Below are positions 34,528-42,859 of a stretch of 64,000 nt of DNA, in pieces. The DNA is from Mycolicibacterium rhodesiae JS60 (lineage in GTDB: Bacteria > Actinomycetota > Actinomycetes > Mycobacteriales > Mycobacteriaceae), in the NCBI GenBank assembly GCA_000230935.2, contig AGIQ01000006.1, positions 62,001-126,000 of the forward strand. Direction: 5' to 3'. Positions within the stretch are counted from its first letter, which is position 1; each line of letters opens with the position of its first letter. The notes under the pieces are model-generated. The model was given only the letters and a program-made list of their open reading frames with translations. It searched no databases and was not told the origin of the DNA. Made by a program: the position numbers and the translations under genes.

Positions 34528-35347
34528 TGGTAACCGTGGGCCCACAGTGGGCGAGGGTGGCGTAGCGCCGGTAGGTGGGGTTGACCGACCGCCAGCAGCT
34601 GGGGTCGACGTCGATACCGAGGCGCATCAGCCGGGCCGCGACGGCCCGGAATGTCAGGTCGGACCGAGCGAGAATGTCGGCTGCCCGTTGGGATGCCGAA
34701 CCGACACCGCCGCTGTTGCGGAAGTGCGACCGGTACTCCGAACAGACCTGTTCGATCGCCGCGGTCGCACCGAACAGCGGTGAGAGACCGAGTAGGTAGG
34801 TGTCTGCCGCGACCCTGAAGGGGGCCTCCGGAATGGGAAATATCTCGCTCAAGAACGCCGCTGACCAAGCGTTTCCCGACGACGGCATATTCGGGCCGGG
34901 GTCGATGCCAGTTCCGATGACCGTGTCCAGCCGCCAGCCGGACGGCAGCTGCCCATCCGGTTGTTCAATGTCGAGGCGTTGTCCGGCTGGTCCAATCAGC
35001 CGCATCCGCCAATGCACTTTCGATGGACGACCGCTCTGAGCCCGGGCGGCGACGGCTGACGCGGCATGCGGAAGCAGTCGATCGTCGCTATCGAGAAAGA
35101 TCACGTAGTCGCCGCGGACGGCCGCCAGACCAGAATTCCACGCCGCGGCTTGTCCTGCGTTGGCCTGAAACAGCGTCTCGATCGTGTCGCCGTAGGACCG
35201 GATGATTTCTACGCTTCCGTCGGTCGATCCGTCGTCGACCACGACGACCTGCACACCGGGATATGTCTGCGTCAGGGCTGAGTCGATAGCTTCGCCAACA
35301 TAGTCGGCGTAGTTGTAGCTGCTGACGACGACGCTAATCGCTAGCAT
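34520..35347 (-). CDS. family 2 glycosyltransferase, 275 aa
   Basis: The N-terminal GT-A fold is typical: ISVVVSSYNYADYVGEAIDS, QVVVVDDGSTDGSVEIIR, ANAGQAAAWNSGLAAVRGDY and the metal-binding DSDD. It transfers a sugar from a nucleotide-sugar donor. No membrane helix is visible. It is shorter than polysaccharide synthases and lacks a long C-terminal domain. The gene is coupled to the beta-hydroxylase downstream and overlaps the small ORF upstream, so a plausible target is a hydroxylated residue of a peptide. Confidence 0.85.
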   Translation of the reverse strand: MLAISVVVSSYNYADYVGEAIDSALTQTYPGVQVVVVDDGSTDGSVEIIRSYGDTIETLFQANAGQAAAWNSGLAAVRGDYVIFLDSDDRLLPHAASAVAARAQSGRPSKVHWRMRLIGPAGQRLDIEQPDGQLPSGWRLDTVIGTGIDPGPNMPSSGNAWSAAFLSEIFPIPEAPFRVAADTYLLGLSPLFGATAAIEQVCSEYRSHFRNSGGVGSASQRAADILARSDLTFRAVAARLMRLGIDVDPSCWRSVNPTYRRYATLAHCGPTVTNA

Positions 35348-35574
35348 GCGGTCACGCTACCGTTGCTGGGGAGTGACGAAGCTTGTTGGCTGGCGAGCGC
35401 GCCAATACCGTTGCCCGACAGCGCCGGCTGCTGAAGTGGACTCCTGACGTTCGGGGTTGCGACCTGAATTAAGCATTCGTCGAGTGCGGGATGTGGACTC
35501 CAGGTAGCCACCGACGTCTGGGTTGTCCGCTTGGGTCTGGATGCTAACCCGCGGGCGCTTGTTGGGCACGCCAC
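35341..35574 (-). CDS. candidate second precursor peptide, 77 aa
   Basis: A GTG-started frame ends a few bases inside the glycosyltransferase start (the stop TAG overlaps the ATG region), suggesting coupling. The N-terminal part reads ACPTSARGLASRPKRTTQTS, then LDECLIQVATPNV as a possible leader end, and the C-terminal part, SPLQQPALSGNGIGALASQQ and on to ASSLPSNGSVTAC, is Ser/Asn/Gln/Gly/Pro-rich like a RiPP core. It stands directly before a glycosyltransferase and an Asp/Asn beta-hydroxylase, whose possible targets (Asn, Ser) it contains. The start overlaps a broken gene, and codon bias is only moderate, so it may be chance. Confidence 0.3.
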   Translation of the reverse strand: MACPTSARGLASRPKRTTQTSVATWSPHPALDECLIQVATPNVRSPLQQPALSGNGIGALASQQASSLPSNGSVTAC

Positions 35575-35992
35575 CCTCGGAGTGCTTCCGCGGCAATCCC
35601 ATTCGCGGTTTCACTTTGTAGCATGCCGTTCGAAAACGACGCCATCGCCTCCTGGAGGAACGAAAGTCCGCGACACGAGAGCAGGGCCGCGGCTCCGTAT
35701 TGCCATGTGGCGGTGCCCTGTTGTTGTGCCTGACTGAGTGCTCGCGCATCCCCCGCGCGTCCAGAGTTGTTCAGAGCCTTGATGGTGTTGCCGATGAACA
35801 TGGTTTCCAGCGTGTCGTCCAACCGCGCAATTGGGGTGACCGCGCCCGGCCGCAGCTTGGGCTAGCTGATCTTGGAGTTCCTCGTTGGGTCGCCCCAGCT
35901 GACTGCAAGATCTTTATGGCGACTTGCAACGGAGCTTCGAGCTGAGCCTCCACGTCCGGAGGTAGCTGCTTAACCTTCTTGAAGAACGCCAT
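35544..35992 (-). pseudogene. helical hypothetical protein broken by two frameshifts
   Basis: Three consecutive frames each hold a protein-like piece. The first begins MAFFKKVKQLPPDVEAQLEA and reaches IKILQ. The second reads SQLGRPNEELQDQLAQAAAG. The third starts AVTPIARLDDTLETMFIGNT, continues with AALLSCRGLSFLQEAMAS and ends WRAQQAPAG. Joined, they give a helical protein of about 150 residues. Two shifts within 80 bases point to decay unless there are sequencing errors. It lies between two oxygenase-related genes. Function unknown. Confidence 0.6.
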
Positions 35993-36018
35993 CCTCAATC
36001 CCTTTCGATTCGATTTGA

Positions 36019-36708
36019 TTACTGGGTGACCCGCGGCTCGAACGCCGTGTCAGAGTGGTCCGGAAAGTAGTCGACGCTGATGATCACCCGACGCTGACCT
36101 TCCGCGATCGGTTGTACGACGGGAGCCGAGTGCTCCACCCACCCTGGGAACACCAGAATTTGGCCGACCTTGGGTGGCACCAGCACCACTCGCGGTTGCC
36201 ACGGGCAGATCATGTGTTTGGCGGGATTGTGGAAAATGGTGGCCAGCTCTTCCGCTGGGGGGTATTCGGGAAGTTCGCAAGCGAACACGCTGGTGAACAC
36301 CGCGGGCGTGTGGTTATGTGTCTCGACGATTCTGGCGGGGCCGTATCGCAAGTCTTTTTTCCAGGTCTCAGAGTTGATCTCGACGCCCCATGCCCGCATC
36401 CCGAATTGCTGATACCGCACCTCGGGTGCCGTCACCAGGATCGAGTCGAACGTGTCGCGAACGAATTGGAAGAAACAGCGCCAGTGTTCCTCCTGGCGCA
36501 ACTGAAGATTGGGCTGCGTCCGCAGCGCGGACAGTGCCGTGGCATCCATCGGGTCGGTGCGGATCCCGTCGAGCACATCGGCTGTGAGCTCGCTGATCCA
36601 CCAGGTGTCGGCCGGCACCGACGCCTTCCAAGCCGACACGCTAAACAGTGTCAGCTCCTCATACCCCTGGGCGCTGAGACTCTCTACTTCGGCGTTCTCC
36701 ACACTCAT
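36019..36708 (-). CDS. 2OG-Fe(II) oxygenase of the 2OG-FeII_Oxy_5 type, 229 aa
   Basis: The landmarks are EEHWRCFFQFVRDTFDSIL, then YGPARIVETHNHTPAVFTSV with FACELPEYPP, and the second His motif VGQILVFPGWVEHSAPV followed by RRVIISVDYFPDH. This matches the layout of the TIGR02466-like oxygenases (H-x-H ... FPS..H ... R), with 2OG and iron as expected cofactors. Function in the family is not well known. The ATG at 36708 overlaps the stop of the truncated radical SAM gene upstream (ATGA), so the two were once coupled. Confidence 0.75.
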   Translation of the reverse strand: MSVENAEVESLSAQGYEELTLFSVSAWKASVPADTWWISELTADVLDGIRTDPMDATALSALRTQPNLQLRQEEHWRCFFQFVRDTFDSILVTAPEVRYQQFGMRAWGVEINSETWKKDLRYGPARIVETHNHTPAVFTSVFACELPEYPPAEELATIFHNPAKHMICPWQPRVVLVPPKVGQILVFPGWVEHSAPVVQPIAEGQRRVIISVDYFPDHSDTAFEPRVTQ

Positions 36709-37025
36709 TTGTGATCGTGACCCTTCATTGCAGTGTCCTTCAGACCGGTTGAGTAACAACATGACCGGCGTTTCCCTGGTCTCGCCAGCGACGGGCCGGG
36801 CACGACGCCTCGTCGAGGTTGGCGTTCGTACACAACGAGGTACTTACACGCCGAACCCGCCTGGCCGAGCGTCGTCGCGGCGCGCTGGGCGACCTCGAGC
36901 CGCGTTGAGTCTTCCGCCGGAACCGCGCAATGTCGGCATTGGAGATTGCAGCACTCGGTCAACACGATCTGCACCGCGGAGTCCGGCGGAATCCCTGCGG
37001 CGCTCGCGGGTGCCGGTGGAATCAT
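36705..37025 (-). pseudogene. truncated radical SAM gene
   Basis: The frame begins MIPPAPASAAGIPPDSAVQI and reads VLTECCNLQCRHCAVPAEDS, close to the 41819 enzyme (LLTERCNLRCTHCAVPEEDS). About 30 codons later the coding character is lost: LEVAQRAATTLGQAG is followed by an Arg/Tyr-rich filler and a short tail ending KGHDHK. Everything after the cluster motif, including the SAM-binding GGE motif, is missing. The remaining 106-codon ORF retains a CxxxCxxC cluster site but cannot be a working radical SAM enzyme. It overlaps the following oxygenase gene (ATGA). Confidence 0.75.
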
Positions 37026-37322
37026 GTTGGCCTCCTGGACAACCGCGGGGCCGTGAACCTCTGGGGCCAGAGCGCTCGACAGTCCGCCGAATCAGACTTC
37101 GGCAGCACCCATGACATCAGAGATACGCCGCGAGGACCAGCCCTTGCCGGGTATTTCTCAAGTTTGCTCCGACCGCATCATCCGAACAGCCGACGACACC
37201 CCTCATCTGTTGACGCACAGCTAGACAACTCATACACTCGGTCCGTTCCTACGGGTCGGCGACGTCAGCGATTAGCGGACAGGACCGCCCCGCACTCATC
37301 CGTCACGCGGAAGGTTGTGGGT
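37026..37322. other. divergent intergenic region of the peptide cluster
   Basis: About 300 bases separate the minus-strand arm from the precursor-peptide gene and should hold both promoters. No strong -10/-35 pair or operator palindrome was recognised. Confidence 0.4.
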
Positions 37323-37490
37323 ATGTCTGCACCCCAAATTGATGTCGAAGCTCTCGTTGCCGAGGTCTCGGACATGGACGAAAAAGCCTTGGCGCACGCT
37401 TTGCGGCGCGCGCACGCAGAGGCCACGGAATCTCGGGACCCGATCGCTGCCTTCGGCGCCTTCAACCAGCACAGCTCCTCGCCTTGGTGA
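37323..37490 (+). CDS. candidate RiPP precursor peptide, 55 aa
   Basis: The peptide begins MSAPQIDVEALVAEVSDMDE and has a helical leader rich in Ala and charged residues. It ends IAAFGAFNQHSSSPW. The tail is short, ends in Pro-Trp and is unlike the charged leader, as expected of a core peptide. In the FxsA family the C-terminus is F-x-S-x-x; here Ser is kept at the third position from the end while Phe is replaced by Ser, and two Phe lie 9 and 12 residues from the end. The gene directly precedes an FxsB-like radical SAM/SPASM enzyme. A GGAAGG site lies about 8 bases upstream. Confidence 0.7.
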   Translation: MSAPQIDVEALVAEVSDMDEKALAHALRRAHAEATESRDPIAAFGAFNQHSSSPW

Positions 37491-37517
37491 CGTCCTAACG
37501 CGACGGCGTGTCGTCGG

Positions 37518-37533
37518 CGATCCTCGGGGATCG
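37518..37533 (+). promoter_or_regulatory. hairpin between precursor and maturase genes
   Basis: The sequence has a 6-base stem around a TCGG loop (CGATCC and GGATCG), with further partial pairing outside. It lies 30 bases after the precursor stop and lacks a T-run, so it is at most a partial terminator or an mRNA-stabilising element that would favour precursor over enzymes. Confidence 0.25.
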
Positions 37534-37604
37534 ACTTGGGCGGGGCGTTGGGTCGTTCCGCAGGTTGGGGGATTTGACAACTCTGTAACAGGTGGGGGTT
37601 TGCA

Positions 37605-38828
37605 GTGGTTGGCCATGACGGATCGGCCGAATGGCCAGGGAACCTGCTGCAGCCAAGTTATCTGGACGAGATCGGCTGGCGGCCGATCCCGATTCGCCAG
37701 TTTCTCTTCAAAGTTCAGACTCGCTGCAATCTGAGTTGCGACTATTGCTACGTCTACGAGATGGCCGACCAGACGTGGCGAGACAAACCGATGGCAATGT
37801 CTGGTGCTGTGATCGACGCTGCCGCGAAACGTATCGGGGAGCACGCCGCAGCCCATGATTTGGATGAGGTACGCATCATTCTGCACGGTGGCGAGCCGCT
37901 CCTCGGAGGCCCAGCGGTGCTGACCTACATCCGGAAGGCAGTGACGGCCGCCTTGCCGCCGGGTACCGCCGTGGGTTTTGGCATGCAGAGCAACGGGGCG
38001 CTGCTCGATGACGAGGCGGTACGAACGTGTGTCGACGAGGGCATATCCGTTGGCATCAGCCTCGACGGCGACCAAACCGCGAACGACCGACATCGGCTGT
38101 ACAAGAACGGCAATTCGTCATACGGGCAGGTACTCGAGGCGATCGGGCGACTCCAACGATCACCTCGGCCGGAATTGTTCACCGGCATCCTGTGCACGAT
38201 CGACATCACCAACCCGCCCGTCGAAACCTTCGAACACTTTGTCGGCCTCGGCGCTCCCGCCGTCGACTTCCTTCTGCCGCACGGTAATTGGAGCGAGCCG
38301 CCGCCGCACTGGCAAGGTGGGGACACCACGCCGTACGCGGACTGGCTCATCCCCATCTTCGACCGGTGGTTCGACGCACCCAAACGTGAAGTGCACGTCC
38401 GGTTCTTCGAGGAAATCATCAACCTGGTGCTCGGTGGGCGCAGCCAGGTCGAAACCATCGGCATTACCCCCGCCACACTGGTCGTTATCGAGGGCGACGG
38501 AACGATCGAACAGGTCGACGCGCTGAAGTCCGCGTTCGACGGTGCGGCGCGGACAGGTCTGTCGGTGTTCTCGCATTCGTTCGACGAAGCGTTGAGTTCG
38601 CCGGGCATGGCCGCGCGCCAGATCGGCATCGAAGCGCTGTCCGACACCTGTCGTCGATGCCCCATCTCGACCGTGTGTGGTGGTGGATACTACCCACACC
38701 GGTACAGGGTCGGAGCCGGCTTCCTCAATCCTTCGGTGTACTGCGTGGATTTGTTAAAGCTGATCAATCACATTGCGGACAAAGTCGATAACGCGGTCGC
38801 AGCAATGTCGGCAAGTTGTGAGTCATGA
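37605..38828 (+). CDS. FxsB-like radical SAM/SPASM peptide maturase, 407 aa
   Basis: The radical SAM cluster is CNLSCDYCYVYEM, in the N-terminal third, followed by the SAM-binding LHGGEPLLGG and the GISLDGDQTAND loop. The C-terminal part matches the FxsB type: CRRCPISTVCGGGYYPHRYR and GFLNPSVYCVDLLKLINHI, which hold the SPASM-like Cys for extra iron-sulphur clusters. FxsB-family enzymes are known to form cyclophane cross-links on precursor cores. The start is a GTG at 37605. Its stop overlaps the HExxH gene (ATGA). It is the first maturation enzyme after the precursor gene. Confidence 0.88.
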   Translation: MVGHDGSAEWPGNLLQPSYLDEIGWRPIPIRQFLFKVQTRCNLSCDYCYVYEMADQTWRDKPMAMSGAVIDAAAKRIGEHAAAHDLDEVRIILHGGEPLLGGPAVLTYIRKAVTAALPPGTAVGFGMQSNGALLDDEAVRTCVDEGISVGISLDGDQTANDRHRLYKNGNSSYGQVLEAIGRLQRSPRPELFTGILCTIDITNPPVETFEHFVGLGAPAVDFLLPHGNWSEPPPHWQGGDTTPYADWLIPIFDRWFDAPKREVHVRFFEEIINLVLGGRSQVETIGITPATLVVIEGDGTIEQVDALKSAFDGAARTGLSVFSHSFDEALSSPGMAARQIGIEALSDTCRRCPISTVCGGGYYPHRYRVGAGFLNPSVYCVDLLKLINHIADKVDNAVAAMSASCES

Positions 38829-40498
38829 GCGCCGCCGTTCTGCACGAGCCGAAGGTGCTGCGGACCCTCGGCCGCGGCGAGTATCACCGGGAGGGTTGCG
38901 CCGCTCTGGCGGCCGGGCAGGCCCGGCGCACCGTGCGGTTACTCGAACTCGTTCGGCGGCGGTATGAAGGAGCCGAAGCGCCCCAAGGCGATATCGCGGC
39001 AGCGATCGGCCGGTGGATCGAGCTGATGCGTTCGGGTCATCCCGCTGCAGTCGAGCTTCCGATCGACCCGTTCGTGGGGATCTGGGCCGCTGGAGTGTTG
39101 CGCGGCGAACGCACCGTTGACGACGACGGCGCGATCGACCGCCTCCTCGCGCCGCAACTCGGGCTGTGTGGGCCCTGGACAGCAACGTTCACCCGCGCCG
39201 GGCGCTCGCTCAACCTCAACCGATGTGGCGGATCACTGGTCTTGCCCGATCTCGGACGGCCGCAATTGGTCGAGGTCCATTACACCGAGGAGGCGATGGT
39301 CGTGGCCGCCGCCGGTGGCTCGGCATCGTTCCGCGCTGGCGAAACCCCGGTCCTCGACGGCGATTTGCATTGGGAGCCGACGTTTTTCGTCCGCGCCGAG
39401 TCGGATGAGCGAACGCTGAACGTTGCGGTCGCGGAATCCGATCCGGCTGCGATGTCGGTCGGCCCGTCGCGCACACCGCTCATGGACGCCCGGTCCCGAT
39501 CGCAGTGGAAAGCCGCGCTCGAGGCGGCCTGGCGGATCGTCGTCGCCCGCCACGAGGCCTATGCACAAGGCGTCCAGGACTACTGTCGATTTCTGGTTCC
39601 GCAAGAGAGTCCCGAGCCCACCCGGCACGTCTCCTCCACCAGCGCCGACGGCTTCGGGGCGATCGGGCTGTCGTTGACGCAGGACATCCCGACCCTGGCT
39701 GTCGCTCTGATCCACGAAACTCAGCACCTCAAACTCAGCGCGCTCCTCGATGCGGTCACCCTGCACGACGCGGACGACACCGCCCGCTACTACGCGGGCT
39801 GGCGCGATGAGCCACGACCGTTCCAGGCCCTGCTGCACGGCGTCTACGCCTTCTCGGCGGTGACCGAGTTCTGGCGCGCGGAGTACCTGTCGCAGAAGGA
39901 CTTTCGTCTTAGAGGCCGGTACGGATTGGAATACGCGCTGTGGGCCGCGCAGACCACCGCGGCGCTGCGGGATCTGATCGACGCCGATGCGGCCACCCCG
40001 GAGGGCAGGGAGTTCCTCGCCGGAATCGAAGAGGTCGCCGACCGCTGGAACGACCCTGTCGACGCGCTCATCGCGACGGCGGTCAGCGACGTCAGGGCCG
40101 AGCACCGTCTCAACTGGGAATTGCGGCGCGCCGGCGCTGGCACGGCGATCACGACCGGCATTCGTCGGGCGTGGCAGTCTCGCCTCACCGGAGCCGACAT
40201 GGCCGTCGCCGGAGAGCCGACACACATCCGCCCCGTTGACAGCGCGCTGGCCTCCGACGATACAACGGCGGCTGTCGAGCAGGCTGAGGCCGCGGTCCGG
40301 GACAACATCGACGACATGTCGAATTGGTTTCGTCTCAGCCGCGCCTACGCACACGCCGCGATGAATCACGACAGCAACCGCGTGACGGCGGCCCTGGTTG
40401 AATCGGCAACCCGTTCGTCAGGCCCCTCCCCCGCACCGGGCGAGGTCTGGCTGGCAGACCGGGTGTCTCGCCGGGCCCCCGCGTCTGCGGCTCCCTGA
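38825..40498 (+). CDS. HEXXH motif-containing putative peptide-modification protein, 557 aa
   Basis: The central motif is LAVALIHETQHLKLSALLDA (HETQH = HExxH), followed by YYAGWRDEPRPFQALLHGVY and FSAVTEFWRAEY. This pattern is the HEXXH family that accompanies FxSxx-COOH/FxsB clusters. Two His of the motif plus a later residue may hold a metal. The N-terminal 250 residues resemble a beta-rich domain (GRPQLVEVHYTEEAMVVAA), and the C-terminal part looks like TPR helices (NIDDMSNWFRLSRAYAHAAM). Whether it hydroxylates or cleaves the peptide is not determined by sequence. Coupled to the FxsB-like gene by ATGA. Confidence 0.82.
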   Translation: MSAAVLHEPKVLRTLGRGEYHREGCAALAAGQARRTVRLLELVRRRYEGAEAPQGDIAAAIGRWIELMRSGHPAAVELPIDPFVGIWAAGVLRGERTVDDDGAIDRLLAPQLGLCGPWTATFTRAGRSLNLNRCGGSLVLPDLGRPQLVEVHYTEEAMVVAAAGGSASFRAGETPVLDGDLHWEPTFFVRAESDERTLNVAVAESDPAAMSVGPSRTPLMDARSRSQWKAALEAAWRIVVARHEAYAQGVQDYCRFLVPQESPEPTRHVSSTSADGFGAIGLSLTQDIPTLAVALIHETQHLKLSALLDAVTLHDADDTARYYAGWRDEPRPFQALLHGVYAFSAVTEFWRAEYLSQKDFRLRGRYGLEYALWAAQTTAALRDLIDADAATPEGREFLAGIEEVADRWNDPVDALIATAVSDVRAEHRLNWELRRAGAGTAITTGIRRAWQSRLTGADMAVAGEPTHIRPVDSALASDDTTAAVEQAEAAVRDNIDDMSNWFRLSRAYAHAAMNHDSNRVTAALVESATRSSGPSPAPGEVWLADRVSRRAPASAAP

Positions 40499-40535
40499 CC
40501 CCGCTCACCGCGCCCACCAACCGAACAAGGCGGCA

Positions 40536-41822
40536 ATGACCAGACCGAGACTACCCATCATCGATGGTGACGCCCACGTGGTGGAGCCGTTCTCGTTGTG
40601 GGACGAAGAGTTGCCGGCTGAGTTCCGGCCCGTGGCGCGTCAGCGGATCGTCGACGAGACCGGGAAGGAAGTCCTCTACCACCACGGGACGCCGCTGAAT
40701 CTCGAATGGACGGTGGGGTCTTTGGCCACACCGGGATCCGGTTCGATCGACGGCCGCCTCGACCACGACCTGGACACCGACGTCCACCCGGGTGTCGCCG
40801 ACCCCCACCAGCGTTTGGAGGTAATGGATGAGCAGGGCCTGGCGGTGGCGGTCCTGTTCCCCTCCTGCACCCTGGGGCTCGACGATGTGCCCGACGTCGA
40901 CTTCCGATGGGCCTACGCGCGGACCTACAACAGTTGGATCGCACGGTTCTGCGCCGCGGACCCCATCCGGCTCCGCTGGGGCGCGGTGATCCCGCTCGTC
41001 GACGTGCCACGCGCGCTCGATGAAGTGGACCGCTGCCTTGAGCTGGGCGCCAGCACCGTGATGCTGTCACCCGTTCCACGCTCGGGGCCCGGCACCGTCC
41101 CGTTCGCATCGCCCGAGCGTGATGGGCTGTGCCACAACCTGGGCCACCCAGACCTGGATCCGCTGTGGGAGAAGCTGGTGGCCGCCGATGTCCCCGCGGT
41201 CGTTCACGCGATCAACCCCGCGGCGAACGCGTACGGAATCGGCTGGGTGTACGCCAACCGCGTCCAGTGGCAGATGGGGCAGCCGTGGCAGCTGCAAATG
41301 GCGATACTGCACATGATCGACGGCGGTACCTTCGACCGGTTTCCCCGCCTGCGTGTCGGATTCTTCGAAGGTGATGTCGGGTGGCTGCCGCACTGGCTCG
41401 GGCGGATGGAGGAAACCTACGACAAGTTCGCGCTGGTCCTGAAATCGCATGACCGCCGCCCCATCGAAACGTTCGTCGATCAATGCTGGATCTCGGGTGA
41501 GCCCGCTGACCTGGGCTTGGCCCACACCGTGGAGCTGGTCGGCGCCAAACGGGTCCTGTTCGCCAGCGATTGGCCGCACATGGACGGCGCATGGCCGGAT
41601 CCGATTGTCATCGTTCGCGACCGTGCTGACCTGTCAGATCAGGACAAGCGCGACCTCCTGGTGCACGGGGCGGCGGAGTTCTTCGGCATCGACATGCCGA
41701 AGCTGATGACCCACCTCGGCCCAGATTGGTCGCTGGACGCCGACGTCGATGACCTCGCCGGGATGCTGCCCCAGAACTACAAACCGTCACTGGGCACCGC
41801 CGCCGTGGCAGGTCGACGGTGA
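40536..41822 (+). CDS. amidohydrolase-2 family protein, 428 aa
   Basis: The N-terminus MTRPRLPIIDGDAHVVEPF matches the DxDxH-like metal site of the ACMSD-type amidohydrolase family. Further motifs are VLFPSCTLGLDDVPD, PAVVHAINPAANAYG, RVGFFEGDVGWLPHWLGRME and the family-typical FASDWPHMDGAWPDP. The length agrees with the family (about 350-430). Members decarboxylate or hydrolyse aromatic or lactone substrates, often with zinc. Its place inside a radical SAM operon is unusual. It could decarboxylate a peptide terminus or release a product. Confidence 0.82.
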   Translation: MTRPRLPIIDGDAHVVEPFSLWDEELPAEFRPVARQRIVDETGKEVLYHHGTPLNLEWTVGSLATPGSGSIDGRLDHDLDTDVHPGVADPHQRLEVMDEQGLAVAVLFPSCTLGLDDVPDVDFRWAYARTYNSWIARFCAADPIRLRWGAVIPLVDVPRALDEVDRCLELGASTVMLSPVPRSGPGTVPFASPERDGLCHNLGHPDLDPLWEKLVAADVPAVVHAINPAANAYGIGWVYANRVQWQMGQPWQLQMAILHMIDGGTFDRFPRLRVGFFEGDVGWLPHWLGRMEETYDKFALVLKSHDRRPIETFVDQCWISGEPADLGLAHTVELVGAKRVLFASDWPHMDGAWPDPIVIVRDRADLSDQDKRDLLVHGAAEFFGIDMPKLMTHLGPDWSLDADVDDLAGMLPQNYKPSLGTAAVAGRR

Positions 41823-42859
41823 CGTCCTCGCCGGCCACGCTGGGCCAACTACAGCTTCTGCTCACCGAACGGTGCAACCTGCGGTGCACCCACTGCGCCG
41901 TTCCCGAGGAGGACTCACCGGCCGACCACGAACTCAGCACCGCAGAGTGGACGGCGTTCATCTCGACTGTCCTGGCATCGGGTGTGCGACGCATCGTTCT
42001 GTCGGGCGGGGAGGCGCTGCTGCGGCGTGACTGCCTCGACATCGCCGGGCATGCCCTGCACGCCGGAGCCGAAGCCGTCATCATCGTCTCGAACGGAACT
42101 GTGCTGCAGCGGTCGACGTTTCAGCCCCTGGCAGATCTTCAGCGCCAATGGCCTAACCTGTTGTTCCACGTCAGCATCGACGGCGCCAGCGCGCCAGCTC
42201 ACGACCTGATCCGCGGCGCGGGAACCTTCGAGCGCACCCTGGCGGGGTTGGAGCGACTTCGTGCTGCGGGCGGTCGCGCCGACGGCATCCACACCGTCCT
42301 GCACCGCGCCAACATCGACGAGCTCGACGCACTGGTCGACCTCGTCGAGGCGTGGTCGGCGCGGTCGTGGACGGTCTTCCCCGTCGCATCGCTGGGTCGG
42401 GGGCGCGACCTCGACCGGCTGCGCCTCGATGAAGCGCAGTGGCGCACCGTTCTGCAGTTCCTTGCATCAGATCGCCTCACCGCGATCGAAGTCGGGTTGA
42501 TGGGCCCGACGATGGGCGACGAATGGACCTCGCTCGATGAAGTTCCGGTGACCCGCCAATCCCACTCACCACAGGCCTGCGTCGGCCCCGACGGCGCGGT
42601 GTTCGCGTGCCCGCCGCTGCGCGACCACACCGCGGGGTGGGCGTCGGACGTCGTGAACGGGGCCCCGTGGACGCCCGTAGACCAGCGGCTGCGCGACCTG
42701 ATCGCGCCGGCCTGCCCGACGTGCAAGTTCCGCCCGCTGTGCACCGGCGTGCACCCGGAAGCGCCCTTCATCCGACCCGACGCCGAGTTCCGCCACCCCG
42801 GACAGGCGCGTCAGATACCGGTCCACGTCGTGTCCAACGCGGCCGGGTGCCACCAGTGA
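41819..42859 (+). CDS. radical SAM enzyme with C-terminal Cys cluster, 346 aa
   Basis: The cluster site is TERCNLRCTHCAVPEEDS, the SAM-binding motif is IVLSGGEALLRRDC, and the loop LFHVSIDGASAP is typical. The C-terminal region holds ACVGPDGAVFACPP and CPTCKFRPLCTGVHPEAP, a SPASM/twitch-like site for an additional cluster. The start is a GTG that overlaps the amidohydrolase stop (GTGA). The truncated gene at 36705-37025 is a paralogue of the first 50 residues. Its substrate is presumably the same precursor peptide or a related one. Confidence 0.85.
   Translation: MTSSPATLGQLQLLLTERCNLRCTHCAVPEEDSPADHELSTAEWTAFISTVLASGVRRIVLSGGEALLRRDCLDIAGHALHAGAEAVIIVSNGTVLQRSTFQPLADLQRQWPNLLFHVSIDGASAPAHDLIRGAGTFERTLAGLERLRAAGGRADGIHTVLHRANIDELDALVDLVEAWSARSWTVFPVASLGRGRDLDRLRLDEAQWRTVLQFLASDRLTAIEVGLMGPTMGDEWTSLDEVPVTRQSHSPQACVGPDGAVFACPPLRDHTAGWASDVVNGAPWTPVDQRLRDLIAPACPTCKFRPLCTGVHPEAPFIRPDAEFRHPGQARQIPVHVVSNAAGCHQ

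Noticed and set aside
37574..37604. TTGACA box upstream of the FxsB-like gene as a promoter
   Set aside because: No -10 hexamer lies at suitable spacing before the GTG at 37605.
39233..40369. 378-codon ORF antisense to the HEXXH gene
   Set aside because: Antisense shadow from high GC third positions; no start signal or motif.
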